Shown here one piece after another: positions 5,567 to 13,532 of a stretch of DNA of 49,100 nucleotides. Source of the stretch: Planctomycetota bacterium (GTDB lineage Bacteria > Planctomycetota > UBA8742 > UBA2392); assembly GCA_020849795.1 (NCBI GenBank), contig JADZFR010000027.1, positions 1 to 49,100 of the forward strand, in the 5' to 3' direction. The translations under genes and the position numbers were made by a program. Numbering within the stretch: position 1 is the stretch's first letter; each line of letters begins with the position of its first letter. Under the pieces are notes generated by a model. The model worked only from the letters and a program-made list of their open reading frames with translations, was not told the DNA's origin and made no database searches.

Positions 5567-7882
5567 ATGAGACGCGAATTGAAGGCGCAGCTTGTTGCAG
5601 TATGTGTGTGTGTTCTTGCGGCCACGGCACTAAAGGCACAGTACATCGCCACGGAGTCTGAACCCAACGAAACGTCGGCCACGGCCAACCCGCTGACGCT
5701 GACGAATGGGTCGGCGCGTGTACGCGCATCGGTGTTCCCCAATGCTGACATCGACTTCTACTCGTTTGCGGGCAACGCGGGCGATGTTGTGTTCGCGGCG
5801 GTCATGACGTCGGGAAGCGCCAGCGTTGACAGTCAGTTACGCCTGATCGACACGGACGGCAGCACGCTGATCGAGCTTGACCAGGACGACGGCACCTTTG
5901 GCTCGACGTCATCCTCAATTGCTGGTGCGACGTTGGTCAGTACCGGCACGCACTTCATCCAGGTAAGCCACTTTTCGGCGACCGGCCAGCTTCGGCCCTA
6001 CGACCTTTACTTTCGGCTTGTGCCAGCCGCAACCGTGTTCGCAACCGAGACAGAACCGAACGACATCATTGCGACTGCCAACGTTCTAGGCCCCGACCTG
6101 GTGGCTTCCGGCGCGGTGACGCCAGCGGCAGATGTAGACTTCTACTCTCTGGACCTGGCCGCCGGCGACACCGTGTTCGTGAGTCTTGACCTTGATCCTG
6201 AACGCGACGGCATCACGTTCAATGCCCGCATGGCGTGGGGCCCGTTTGGTGGTTTCATGTTGCTGGCCAATGATGCATCGGTAACGTCGCCAAACTCTGA
6301 GGCCGGCTTCTTCACGGTGCAGACGGCCGGGACGTACAGCATCTTCGTTGACGAAAGCGCCGGGACCCCCGGTGCGGCCACAAACACCTATCGCATGTCG
6401 GTAAGTGTGTTCCCCTACGTAACCGTGGCAACGCCCGCCACATACTCTGCCGCCGGCCCGACTGCGATCCCGGCCGCGACCGGCGTGGTCACCTCCGTAA
6501 TCAACATTCCGACAGGTGTGCGCATTGGCCGCCTGAGCGTTGCGCTTGACATCACCCACACCACGTTTACCGACCTCGACATTTACCTTACTTCACCCGC
6601 GGGCACGATGGTTCACCTGCTGTCGGACATCAACTCTACGGCCGGCGCGAACTGCATTCTGGATGCCTACGCGGCGATTCCGCCTGCCTTCAGCGTGCTG
6701 CAGGACCAGCACATTCAGCCGGAACTACAAGGGCGGCTGGAGTGGTTCAACGGCCAGACATCACAGGGCACATGGACGCTTTCGATTGCCGTAGACCTCG
6801 CGGGTGCCGGCGGCACATTGAACGCCTTTTCACTGATCATTGAAGAAGAACCCATCAGCGCGCTTGCAGTCGCGCCGTACACGCTGCAGACCTTTCTGAA
6901 TGCCGACTTTGAAGCGGGCGACAACGGCTTCACCCATTCCGGCACACTGGACGAGTGGGAGCGCGGCACACCGGTGTTCGCGCCTCTAACGTCGGCCTTC
7001 GGAGGCACCAATTGCTGGTGCACGGACCTGGATAACACCTACGACGCCAGCAGCGACCAGTCACTTATCTCACCTGCCGTGGACCTCTCGAATGCCGTCG
7101 CGCCGATTCGCGCACGCTGGGCAATGGCCCACCACATGGAAAGCGCGACCTTCGACACGCTGAGCGTGCGGGTGCAGGAAGTCGGCAACCCGACGAACTT
7201 CGTTGAACTGTACACGTGGCTGGGTGCTACCCAGAACGTGACACTCGGAAATCCCGGGGTCACGCTGCCGATGTCGCTGGGATGGGGCGAATTCTTTGGC
7301 GACATTTCAGCGATGGCGGGCCTGAACGTCGAGTTCGTGGTGCGCTTGACATCAGACGCCACCGTCCAGCTTGCCGGTGTGGCAATCGACAACGTGATCA
7401 TCGAGGGCGCAGTGAACACGCCTCCGCTCTACACGCCACCTGCGGGCAACGTCTTGCGCGGTCAGGATTCCGGCAGCAACGGCAGCGTGATCGGCACCGT
7501 ATCAGACGCAGAAACAGCTGCCGCCGCACTTGTGGTCGCCATCACGACCGCGGCACCAGCCGGCGTCACCTTCGGAACGCCAGCGGTAAACGGCGCTGGG
7601 GTCGTAACCCTGCCGATTACCATGACGCCGGCGGCGGTACTCGGCACCTACCCGATCAGCCTGACGGTCACGGACGCCGATGCAGCCGTCACCATTGGCC
7701 AGTTCACGCTTGAAGTTGTCACCGGCACGACGGGCGGTCCGGGCGGCGGCGGTGGCGGCGGCGGCGGTGGCGGCGGTGACGAGGAAGGCTGCAGTACCGG
7801 CAGCAATGCAGGTGTGTTCTGGCTGGCGCTGCTCGCGCTCATGCTGGGCCTGACGATCTACCGGCGCACCGCACGCTCCTAG
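5567..7882 (+). CDS. Secreted PPC / P-domain protein with Cys-containing C-terminal sorting-like tail
   Basis: A 771-residue exported protein. Residues 1-25 are a signal peptide ending LKA|Q. Two PPC-type beta domains follow, each opening with an E-x-E-P-N-(E/D) motif (about 28-135 and 140-255). Next come a proprotein-convertase P domain (about 270-415, with DLDIYLTSPAGT and GTWTLSIAVD), a MAM/lectin-like region with the FEAG...DEW start (about 430-600), and a cadherin/Ig-like domain. The tail is a poly-Gly stretch, then EEGCSTGSNAG with C742, a hydrophobic segment and a basic end (RRTARS). No protease or other catalytic domain is visible. The tail resembles Cys-type sorting signals (MYXO-CTERM and relatives), implying surface delivery after cleavage. 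ATG 5567 with AGGAG upstream is preferred over an in-frame ATG at 5507 because it starts the signal peptide. Confidence 0.85.
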   Translation: MRRELKAQLVAVCVCVLAATALKAQYIATESEPNETSATANPLTLTNGSARVRASVFPNADIDFYSFAGNAGDVVFAAVMTSGSASVDSQLRLIDTDGSTLIELDQDDGTFGSTSSSIAGATLVSTGTHFIQVSHFSATGQLRPYDLYFRLVPAATVFATETEPNDIIATANVLGPDLVASGAVTPAADVDFYSLDLAAGDTVFVSLDLDPERDGITFNARMAWGPFGGFMLLANDASVTSPNSEAGFFTVQTAGTYSIFVDESAGTPGAATNTYRMSVSVFPYVTVATPATYSAAGPTAIPAATGVVTSVINIPTGVRIGRLSVALDITHTTFTDLDIYLTSPAGTMVHLLSDINSTAGANCILDAYAAIPPAFSVLQDQHIQPELQGRLEWFNGQTSQGTWTLSIAVDLAGAGGTLNAFSLIIEEEPISALAVAPYTLQTFLNADFEAGDNGFTHSGTLDEWERGTPVFAPLTSAFGGTNCWCTDLDNTYDASSDQSLISPAVDLSNAVAPIRARWAMAHHMESATFDTLSVRVQEVGNPTNFVELYTWLGATQNVTLGNPGVTLPMSLGWGEFFGDISAMAGLNVEFVVRLTSDATVQLAGVAIDNVIIEGAVNTPPLYTPPAGNVLRGQDSGSNGSVIGTVSDAETAAAALVVAITTAAPAGVTFGTPAVNGAGVVTLPITMTPAAVLGTYPISLTVTDADAAVTIGQFTLEVVTGTTGGPGGGGGGGGGGGGDEEGCSTGSNAGVFWLALLALMLGLTIYRRTARS

Positions 7883-7906
7883 GGTCAAGAGGCGCAATGC
7901 TTGAAA

Positions 7907-7935
7907 GAAGGCCCGCCGATGTCCGGCGGGCCTTC
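7907..7935 (+). terminator. Strong GC hairpin after the PPC/P-domain gene
   Basis: A 12-bp perfect stem, GAAGGCCCGCCG/CGGCGGGCCTTC, with a 5-base loop, starting 24 bases after the stop. It is not followed by a T-run, but its position and strength suggest transcript termination or 3'-end protection. Confidence 0.6.
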
Positions 7936-8000
7936 CGGATTTCCGGGGCACCATTGCGCGAACTTGAATGGCAGCGCACGAGAATCCTGCCCATCCATCC

Positions 8001-8006
8001 TATACT
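8001..8006 (+). promoter_or_regulatory. Possible -10 element (TATACT) for the 8013 gene
   Basis: TATACT lies 6 bases before ATG 8013 in an otherwise GC-rich stretch. Transcription would begin at or next to the start codon, giving a leaderless or nearly leaderless message. No convincing -35 hexamer is visible at 16-18 bases upstream. Confidence 0.35.
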
Positions 8007-8012
8007 CGCGGG

Positions 8013-8900
8013 ATGAACCAGCGCGCTTGCGAATGGACTGTGCGCGTCGCCGTTGCCGTCTCCTGTGCCGGCGTTGGCTGGTCTTTGATTCGCTGGTCGG
8101 GGCCGGTCTTTTCTTTGCTTTTCCTGAATTTGGGAGCGTCCGAGGTGTCCGCCGCGCACCTGGAACGAGGGGCGGCATTCGCCTTGTTTGCTTGCGCCCT
8201 GATGGTCCTGATGCCAGCCGGGCTTGGTGCCGCGAACATGTCTACTGCACAGGCAAACCACACAGCAGCAGCGCGCGGCTTCAACGTTGCGTGGGTCGCA
8301 GCGTTGTTCGCGGGCGCGTGGCTGTTGCTTACGGCGCTTGCGGCATGGCGTGTCGAGACGTGGGCGCCCGCGCTGGCGGCACCGGCCCACGGCGCGCGAT
8401 ACTGCGCGGCGTTTGCGCTGGCGGCGTGGCTGTTGGGGCGCGCCCGCATTGCGCAAGGGCTGCTGGTGGCCGGCGCGGTTGCGACGTTTGCCGCCCACGG
8501 CCTTGAGGCGCTGCTGCTGCGGGCCGAGTTCGTGGACTACCTGATCGGCGCAGCATGGCGTGTATTGGGCTGGCGCGTGTCGCAGGGTCTGGCCGAAGGT
8601 GCGCTGCTGGCCATCGGCGTAATGGACGTTGCAGCCGCAGCGTTGCTGCTGGCACTGTTCGGCTGGCGAAAGCGGCGCGGCCCTGCCGCGATTGCGTTGC
8701 TGGGCTGGATGACCTTCTGGGGTTTCTTTACGGCGGCTGCACGCATCGTTGACATGGGCTGGGGTAACCTGCCCGAGGCGATGATTCGGGTGGCGAACGG
8801 GGCGGTGCCGCTTACACTGCTGCTGCACTGGCGCGGGATTCGGCAGAGCGAAAGCGAGCCGAGAAACGAGCCAAGAAACGATCCAAGAAACGATCGATGA
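8013..8900 (+). CDS. Polytopic membrane protein of unknown function
   Basis: A 295-residue, Ala/Leu/Trp-rich protein with about seven hydrophobic segments and Arg-rich loops between them. I recognise no family or catalytic motif. The C-terminal tail after the last helix is hydrophilic and repetitive (RNEP/RNDP/RNDR), encoded by a 12-base tandem repeat. ATG 8013 is preferred over the in-frame ATG at 7968 because the upstream residues (AHENPAHPSYTRG) are not membrane-like and a TATACT element ends 6 bases before it. The last bases overlap the next gene's start (ATGA at 8897-8900), so it is probably co-translated with the metallophosphoesterase. Confidence 0.75.
   Translation: MNQRACEWTVRVAVAVSCAGVGWSLIRWSGPVFSLLFLNLGASEVSAAHLERGAAFALFACALMVLMPAGLGAANMSTAQANHTAAARGFNVAWVAALFAGAWLLLTALAAWRVETWAPALAAPAHGARYCAAFALAAWLLGRARIAQGLLVAGAVATFAAHGLEALLLRAEFVDYLIGAAWRVLGWRVSQGLAEGALLAIGVMDVAAAALLLALFGWRKRRGPAAIALLGWMTFWGFFTAAARIVDMGWGNLPEAMIRVANGAVPLTLLLHWRGIRQSESEPRNEPRNDPRNDR
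8861..8896 (+). repeat. 12-base tandem repeat at the 3' end of the membrane-protein gene
   Basis: Three units of (G/A)AGAAACGA(G/T)C(C/G), ending exactly where the downstream ATG begins. They encode the repeated Arg-Asn-Glu/Asp-Pro tail. Confidence 0.75.
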
Positions 8901-10162
8901 AACGACACGCAAACATCCTGGTAGCCGTGCTGGTACTGGCCGGCGCCGCCGCGGTCGGCGTGTTGACCGGGCCGACCGGCTTGTCCGACGAGCGGCAAGC
9001 CAATCCCGACCCGCTGCCCGAAACTGTCCTTGAGGGAACCACGCCCGCGCAATGGCGGCTGGTCTGGACCACCGACCCCGCGCACGAAGCGACCGTCGGC
9101 TGGACCACCGCCGAGGCCGCCAAAACCAACGCCGTGTTTTTCGATACTGAGCCGCGTCAGGGCGCGCTCGACAAGTACCGGCACCAGCAGGCGGCGACGG
9201 CAACAGGTCGCTACTCGGCGCGCAAGCCCGCGCTGCACTACGCCAGCGTCGAGCTGAAGAAGCTTAGGCCCGGCACGACCTACTGGTTCGTGATGGTCAG
9301 CGACGAGTCGGTCAGTCGCGAGTTTCACTTCATCACGGCGCCTGAGGGCGACGCCGAGTTCAAGTTTCTGTACGGCGGCGACTCACGCAGCTATCGCGAG
9401 CCGCGCCGCGAAATGAACCGGCGCCTGCGCGCGCTGTTTACCCAGGACCCCGAGATTCTGGCGCTCGTGCACGGCGGCGATTACGTCGAGGACGGCGACA
9501 AGCTTGAGCAGTGGGTCGAATGGCTGACCGACCACGAGCTCACAGTCACGGCACAGGGCCGCATGCTGCCGATCGTGCCCGCGCGCGGCAACCACGAAGC
9601 CGACAGCGTGATCTTCGACGAGGTCTTTCACAACCCGGGCGGCAAGGGGCTGAATTACTATGCGACGCGGCTGGGCAGCGAGTTTCTGCTGGTCAACCTG
9701 AACACCGAGATCAGCGCCGGCGGCGACCAGGCGGCGTTTCTGGAAACCACGCTCAAGAACCACACCACAGTACGCTGGCAGTGCGCGAACTATCACCGGC
9801 CGGCGTACCCGGCGGTGAAGAAGCCGGGCAGCGCGCTGAAGTACTGGGTGCCGGTGTTCGAAAGGTACGACCTGGACGTGGCGCTGGAATCAGACGGCCA
9901 CACCTACAAGCGGACGTGCGCCATCAGGGGCGGCAAGCCCGACGCAACGGGCGTGACGTACATTGGCGAGGGGGGCTTAGGCGTAAGGCAGCGCACGCCA
10001 GACCCCGAGCGCTGGTACTTCGAAGGCGGCAAAGTCGGCAGCAGCAACCACGTGCAGAAAGTAACGGTGCGCAAAGACAAGCTGCTGGTAGAGACCATCG
10101 CGGAAAACGGCAAGCAGCTGGACACGTGGGAAGCCAAACCCAGACCAACCCGCCGCGACTGA
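8897..10162 (+). CDS. Purple-acid-phosphatase-like metallophosphoesterase, exported
   Basis: A 421-residue protein with an N-terminal hydrophobic signal or anchor (residues about 6-26), a fibronectin-III-like domain ending in the ELKKLRPGTTYWF strand (about 50-145), and a calcineurin-like metallophosphoesterase domain. Metal ligands are visible in order: GGDSRSY, HGGDY, GNHE, NYHRP and DGHTY. This arrangement matches purple acid phosphatases, which hydrolyse phosphomonoesters using a two-metal centre. Substrate is unknown; periplasmic or surface location is inferred. It overlaps the upstream membrane-protein gene by ATGA. Confidence 0.87.
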   Translation: MKRHANILVAVLVLAGAAAVGVLTGPTGLSDERQANPDPLPETVLEGTTPAQWRLVWTTDPAHEATVGWTTAEAAKTNAVFFDTEPRQGALDKYRHQQAATATGRYSARKPALHYASVELKKLRPGTTYWFVMVSDESVSREFHFITAPEGDAEFKFLYGGDSRSYREPRREMNRRLRALFTQDPEILALVHGGDYVEDGDKLEQWVEWLTDHELTVTAQGRMLPIVPARGNHEADSVIFDEVFHNPGGKGLNYYATRLGSEFLLVNLNTEISAGGDQAAFLETTLKNHTTVRWQCANYHRPAYPAVKKPGSALKYWVPVFERYDLDVALESDGHTYKRTCAIRGGKPDATGVTYIGEGGLGVRQRTPDPERWYFEGGKVGSSNHVQKVTVRKDKLLVETIAENGKQLDTWEAKPRPTRRD

Positions 10163-10170
10163 CCGCGAAT

Positions 10171-10211
10171 GGCATTGGCATCGTGCCGATGCCACGGAGA
10201 ATGCCAATGCC
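10171..10211. repeat. Palindromic repeat after the phosphoesterase gene
   Basis: Outer arms GGCATTGGCAT/ATGCCAATGCC (10171-10181, 10201-10211) enclose a perfect hairpin GGCATCG-tgc-CGATGCC (10177-10193). It shares CCGATGCCAC with the copy at 73-117 and may belong to the same family. It may also serve as the terminator of the upstream gene, though no T-run follows. Confidence 0.55.
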
Positions 10212-10231
10212 CGCCGTCTGACCTCGCCCCG

Positions 10232-10259
10232 TTGCGGGTGTGTTGATAACTTGTATGAT
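10232..10259 (+). promoter_or_regulatory. Candidate sigma70-type promoter of the DEAD-box helicase
   Basis: TTGCGG (10232-10237), a 16-base spacer, then TATGAT (10254-10259). Transcription would start near 10266, leaving a leader of about 167 bases before ATG 10433. Confidence 0.5.
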
Positions 10260-10265
10260 GCCTCG

Positions 10266-10432
10266 CGTCAGGAGATGCAGCCCAATGTAACGGCTGCCTG
10301 ATACAACCTCCGACAGCTAATCGCGTCACGCCTCGGCCGGGTTCCCCGGCTAATGCCACGAGACCTTGCCGCCGGTTTCTCTCGGGCTTTGAGCCCCAGC
10401 CCACTTCGGGCAGGCTCTGAAAGTTAAATTGC
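10266..10432 (+). promoter_or_regulatory. Structured 5' leader of the helicase gene (candidate cis-regulatory RNA)
   Basis: Four successive stem-loops can be read: TCAG..GCAGCC/GGCTGC.CTGA (10268-10301), GCCGGG-ttc-CCCGGC (10336-10350), GGGCT-ttg-AGCCC (10384-10396) and GCCC-acttc-GGGC (10399-10411). The third competes with an alternative pairing of GAGCC (10391-10395) to GGCTC (10413-10417), so two folds are possible just before the start codon. The Shine-Dalgarno is weak. Helicase genes of this type are often cold- or structure-regulated through long leaders, so a role in feedback or temperature control is an inference. Confidence 0.5.
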
Positions 10433-11695
10433 ATGACTGTCAGTTTTGAAAGCCTGTCGATCGACGGGCGAATCCTGCGTGCCCTCACCGAAGAGGGCTA
10501 CACGCACCCAACCCCAGTGCAGCAAAGCGCCATTCCGCCGGCCCAAGAGGGCCGCGATGTGCTTGCCGTCGCCCCCACGGGCACAGGCAAGACCGCTGCC
10601 TTTACCATCCCGATCATCCAGCGCCTGGGCGCTACGCGCGGCAACCCCGCGCACCTGCCCCGCGCATTGATCCTTACCCCGACCCGCGAACTGGCGTTGC
10701 AGGTCGATGCCAGCCTGCGCGCCTACAGCCGCCACATGCCCGTCCGCACCGCCGTGGTGCTGGGTGGCGTCGGCCAGGGCAGCCAGGTCAAGGCGTTGCG
10801 CCGCGGCGTGGACGTGCTGGTCGCGACACCCGGCCGGCTGCTGGACTTGATGCAGCAGGGCCACGTGCGCCTCGACAGCGTGCAGTTTCTGGTGCTGGAC
10901 GAAGCCGACCGCATGCTCGACATGGGCTTTCTGCCCGACGTCAAGCGCATTGTCGCCAAGGTGCCCGCCAGGCGGCAGACGCTGTTCTTCTCGGCCACCA
11001 TGCCGGGCGCGGTCAGTGAACTGGCCAACTCGCTGTTGCAGACGCCGTTCAAGGTCGAAGTCGAGACCAAGCCGACCGCACAGCGCCGCATTGAGCAGCG
11101 CGTGCTGTTCGTGGACCAGGGCAACAAGACGGCTTTGCTGGGCAAGCTGCTGGACGACCCCACCGCGCAGAGCGTGCTGGTGTTCGCCCGTACCAAGCAC
11201 CGTGCCGACCGGATTGTGAAGCAACTGAACCGCCAGCGCATCGGCGCCGCGGCGATTCACTCGAACAAAAGCCAGAACGCGCGCCAGCGCACGTTGCAGG
11301 CATTCACCCAGGGCGACCTGGAAGTGCTTGTGGCCACCGACATTGTGGCGCGCGGCATTGACGTGGACGGCATTACGCACGTCATCAACTACGACCTGCC
11401 GGACGACCCGGAAAACCACGTGCACCGGATTGGCCGGACGGCACGCGCCGGGGCGGCGGGCATCGCGCTGTCTTTCTGTTCGATGGAAGAGCTGGACAAG
11501 CTCAAGCAGATCGAAAAGTTTACGGGCGAGAAGCTTGAGGTGGCAGAGATGCAGCCCTACCACAACGCCGCCATTGCCGAGGCCCATGCCCGCGGCAGTC
11601 GCGGCGCGGCAAGGCAGCAGCAGCAACAGAAAAGAAAGGGCCGAGGACGGAGCCGCAGCCGCCACCGGGGGCGACGCGAACTCGTCTCGGCATAG
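10433..11695 (+). CDS. rhlE: DEAD-box ATP-dependent RNA helicase, RhlE-like
   Basis: A 420-residue two-domain RNA helicase that unwinds RNA duplexes using ATP, typically in ribosome assembly or RNA decay. All motifs are intact: Q motif (GYTHPTPVQQ, 22-31), motif I APTGTGKT (47-54), PTREL, TPGR, DEAD (156-159), SAT (187-189), ARGID and HRIGRTARA. The C-terminus is a short Lys/Arg/Gln-rich tail (QQQQKRKGRGRSRSR), as in RhlE-type helicases, for non-specific RNA binding. RhlE is the closest match by overall layout, but assignment among paralogues is not certain. It stands alone, with its own promoter and structured leader upstream and a bidirectional terminator after it. Confidence 0.92.
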   Translation: MTVSFESLSIDGRILRALTEEGYTHPTPVQQSAIPPAQEGRDVLAVAPTGTGKTAAFTIPIIQRLGATRGNPAHLPRALILTPTRELALQVDASLRAYSRHMPVRTAVVLGGVGQGSQVKALRRGVDVLVATPGRLLDLMQQGHVRLDSVQFLVLDEADRMLDMGFLPDVKRIVAKVPARRQTLFFSATMPGAVSELANSLLQTPFKVEVETKPTAQRRIEQRVLFVDQGNKTALLGKLLDDPTAQSVLVFARTKHRADRIVKQLNRQRIGAAAIHSNKSQNARQRTLQAFTQGDLEVLVATDIVARGIDVDGITHVINYDLPDDPENHVHRIGRTARAGAAGIALSFCSMEELDKLKQIEKFTGEKLEVAEMQPYHNAAIAEAHARGSRGAARQQQQQKRKGRGRSRSRHRGRRELVSA

Positions 11696-11722
11696 CCGGG
11701 GCCGCGATTGATGGAAAATCAA

Positions 11723-11746
11723 AACCCCCCGCAAACGCGGGGGGTT
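11723..11746. terminator. Bidirectional terminator between helicase and accD
   Basis: A 10-bp stem AACCCCCCGC/GCGGGGGGTT with loop AAAC. A T-containing run follows on the plus strand, and TTTTGATTTT follows the left arm on the minus strand (after two further stem bases). It serves the two convergent genes. Confidence 0.85.
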
Positions 11747-11768
11747 GTCTTGGGTGCGATGTTGCAGC

Positions 11769-12668
11769 TCAGGTGCCGGCCTGGACCTTGTTGGTCTTGG
11801 CGATTTTGGCGGTGTGGCGCTTCTGCTGCGGTTTTTCGGCCACCGGCATGTCGGCGCAAGTATAGCGCAGCATGCTGACCAGGCGCTGGCGCAGCTCTTT
11901 GCGGTGGCAGATCTGGTCCAGGAAGCCATGCTCGACCAGGAACTCGCTGGTCTGGAAGCCCGGCGGCAATTCCTGGCGTACGGTCTGTGAAATCACGCGC
12001 GGGCCGGCAAAGCCCAGCAGGGCCTGAGGCTCGGCGATGGTGATGTCGCCCAGGGCCGCCCAGCTTGCCATGCTGCCGCCCATGGTGGCGTTGGTCAGCA
12101 CGGCGATGTAGATGCCGCCCGCGTCCTGCAGGCGCTTGATGGCGGCGCTGGTCTTGGCCATCTGGAACAGGGACAGGATGCCCTCTTCCATACGGGCGCC
12201 GCCGCCAGAGCCTGAAACGATGATCAGCGGCAGCTTGTGGTCATAGGCATGCTCGGCACCGCGGGCGATTTTCTCGCCGACGACGCTGCCCATGCTGCCC
12301 ATGATGAAGTTGGGGTCGATAATGCCGAAGACAACCTGCTTGCCGGCGATCTTGCCGGTGCCGAACAGGGCGGCTTCGCGGTGGCCCGTAGCCTCCTGGG
12401 CCTTCTTGAGTTTTTCTTTGTAGCTCTTTTTGCCTTTGAACCCGAGCGGGTCGATCGACTCCAGTTCTTCGAACAATGGCTCGAAGGAATCAGCGTCGAG
12501 CAGGTGATCGACTCGCTCCGCGGCGCTGATCCGGAAATGGAACTGGCATTCGGGGCAGGTGTGCAGCCCCTCCTCGACGACCTTGCGATACACCATGGCT
12601 TCGCAGGACGGGCATTTCATCCACAGCCCGTCAGGCGCGCCACGTTTACGCGACAAAGCCCATCTCAT
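11769..12668 (-). CDS. accD: Acetyl-CoA carboxylase carboxyltransferase subunit beta
   Basis: A 299-residue protein that, with AccA, transfers CO2 from carboxybiotin to acetyl-CoA, making malonyl-CoA for fatty acid synthesis. An N-terminal zinc ribbon has C19, C22, C38 and C41. The crotonase-fold carboxyltransferase domain follows, with GSMGSVVGEKI, the SGSGGGARMEEG oxyanion segment, TNATMGGSMASWA and ALLGFAGPRVI. ATG 12668 is chosen because it starts just before the KRG(A/V)P(D/E)GLW block typical of AccD N-termini and has AGAGG upstream. An ATG-less extension exists further 5'. The C-terminal tail is basic (QQKRHTAKIAKTNK). accA is not in the window. Confidence 0.95.
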   Translation of the reverse strand: MRWALSRKRGAPDGLWMKCPSCEAMVYRKVVEEGLHTCPECQFHFRISAAERVDHLLDADSFEPLFEELESIDPLGFKGKKSYKEKLKKAQEATGHREAALFGTGKIAGKQVVFGIIDPNFIMGSMGSVVGEKIARGAEHAYDHKLPLIIVSGSGGGARMEEGILSLFQMAKTSAAIKRLQDAGGIYIAVLTNATMGGSMASWAALGDITIAEPQALLGFAGPRVISQTVRQELPPGFQTSEFLVEHGFLDQICHRKELRQRLVSMLRYTCADMPVAEKPQQKRHTAKIAKTNKVQAGT

Positions 12669-12706
12669 GAGGAACCTCTTTTGACGACCAAAAATGAAGT
12701 GAGCCG

Positions 12707-12734
12707 ATGGTAGAAGGATGCGGGCGCAGGTCAA
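12707..12734 (-). promoter_or_regulatory. Candidate promoter of accD
   Basis: On the minus strand, TTGACC (12729-12734) and TACCAT (12707-12712) are separated by 16 bases, 39 bases before ATG 12668. Confidence 0.5.
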
Positions 12735-13073
12735 CGGGCGGCCACGCCAATCTTTCGACACTGGCACGCAAGTGCAGTTGGAGCAATTGGTTGTGAGCAG
12801 GTGTGTGTATAACTACTCTCATGGGGCCAGTTAGCGCATACTAATCAAGCATTGTGAACAATGATCATAAAGCGCCGTTTCGGGCGTTACAACGCTAGAA
12901 CCGTCATTGCGATTCCAAGCGCACCGTTTGCAGTGGCCCTGCAACCTCTTTTTTATCGGACTCAGCGGCGCCTGACTGAAGTCATTCGACGATAGTTGAA
13001 CGGCAGACCGCGGGCTTTGAATTCCGATTGTGTCGAGTTAACAGGTGAAACTTTCCGGGTTTGTGTGAGAATC
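12735..13073. other. Non-coding divergent gap between accD and the YkvA-family gene
   Basis: No convincing gene on either strand. The middle (about 12800-12870) is notably A/T-richer than its surroundings and probably carries the plus-strand promoter. I could not pick a single clear -35/-10 pair. Confidence 0.4.
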
Positions 13074-13499
13074 ATGGGCATGGCCGACCGCTATTCAACT
13101 GTCCTCGAACGCGACGCTACGCTGGATGACCTCAAGCGCGCCAAAGAGGAATTCTGGAGCAAGCTCAAGTCCGCCATGGGCAAGGTGCCCTTTGCCCGCG
13201 ACGCCGTGGCCCTCTACTACCTGATCAAGGACGGCAAGGTTCCGTTTTCCCTGCGCGGTACCGCGGTGCTGGCCCTGCTTTACTTCATTTCGCCGCTTGA
13301 TTTCGTGCCCGACACCATCCCGATCATCGGCTTTGTCGATGACGCCATGGTGGTCGCCACGGCCATGTCGGTGCTGGCCGATGTGCTCACGCCCTTCCGG
13401 GGCAAAGCCGACGATTGGCTGAAAAAGGGCGCCAAGCCCGAGCCCGAAGAGCCGGAAGTGATCAAGTCTGTTGAAGTGCAACAGCATCAAGCTCCGTAG
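13074..13499 (+). CDS. YkvA-family (DUF1232) small membrane-associated protein
   Basis: A 141-residue protein with the DUF1232 signature: a hydrophobic stretch with ALLYFISPLDFVPDTIP followed by GFVDDAMVVATA (about 62-105). It has an amphipathic, charged N-terminus and an acidic, Pro-rich tail. The family is common and of unknown biochemical role. Two ATGs, at 13074 and 13080, are possible starts. A longer frame reaches 12996, but its first residues show no conservation-like pattern. The next gene begins 33 bases downstream on the same strand, so the two may be co-transcribed. Confidence 0.8.
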   Translation: MGMADRYSTVLERDATLDDLKRAKEEFWSKLKSAMGKVPFARDAVALYYLIKDGKVPFSLRGTAVLALLYFISPLDFVPDTIPIIGFVDDAMVVATAMSVLADVLTPFRGKADDWLKKGAKPEPEEPEVIKSVEVQQHQAP

Positions 13500-13532
13500 T
13501 CGCGCACGCCGGAGTTGACTAACGTGCGCCGG

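Noticed and set aside
10266..10432. A cobalamin or other known metabolite riboswitch in the helicase leader
   Set aside because: No B12-box-like or other familiar aptamer core could be recognised, and the downstream gene is not metabolic.
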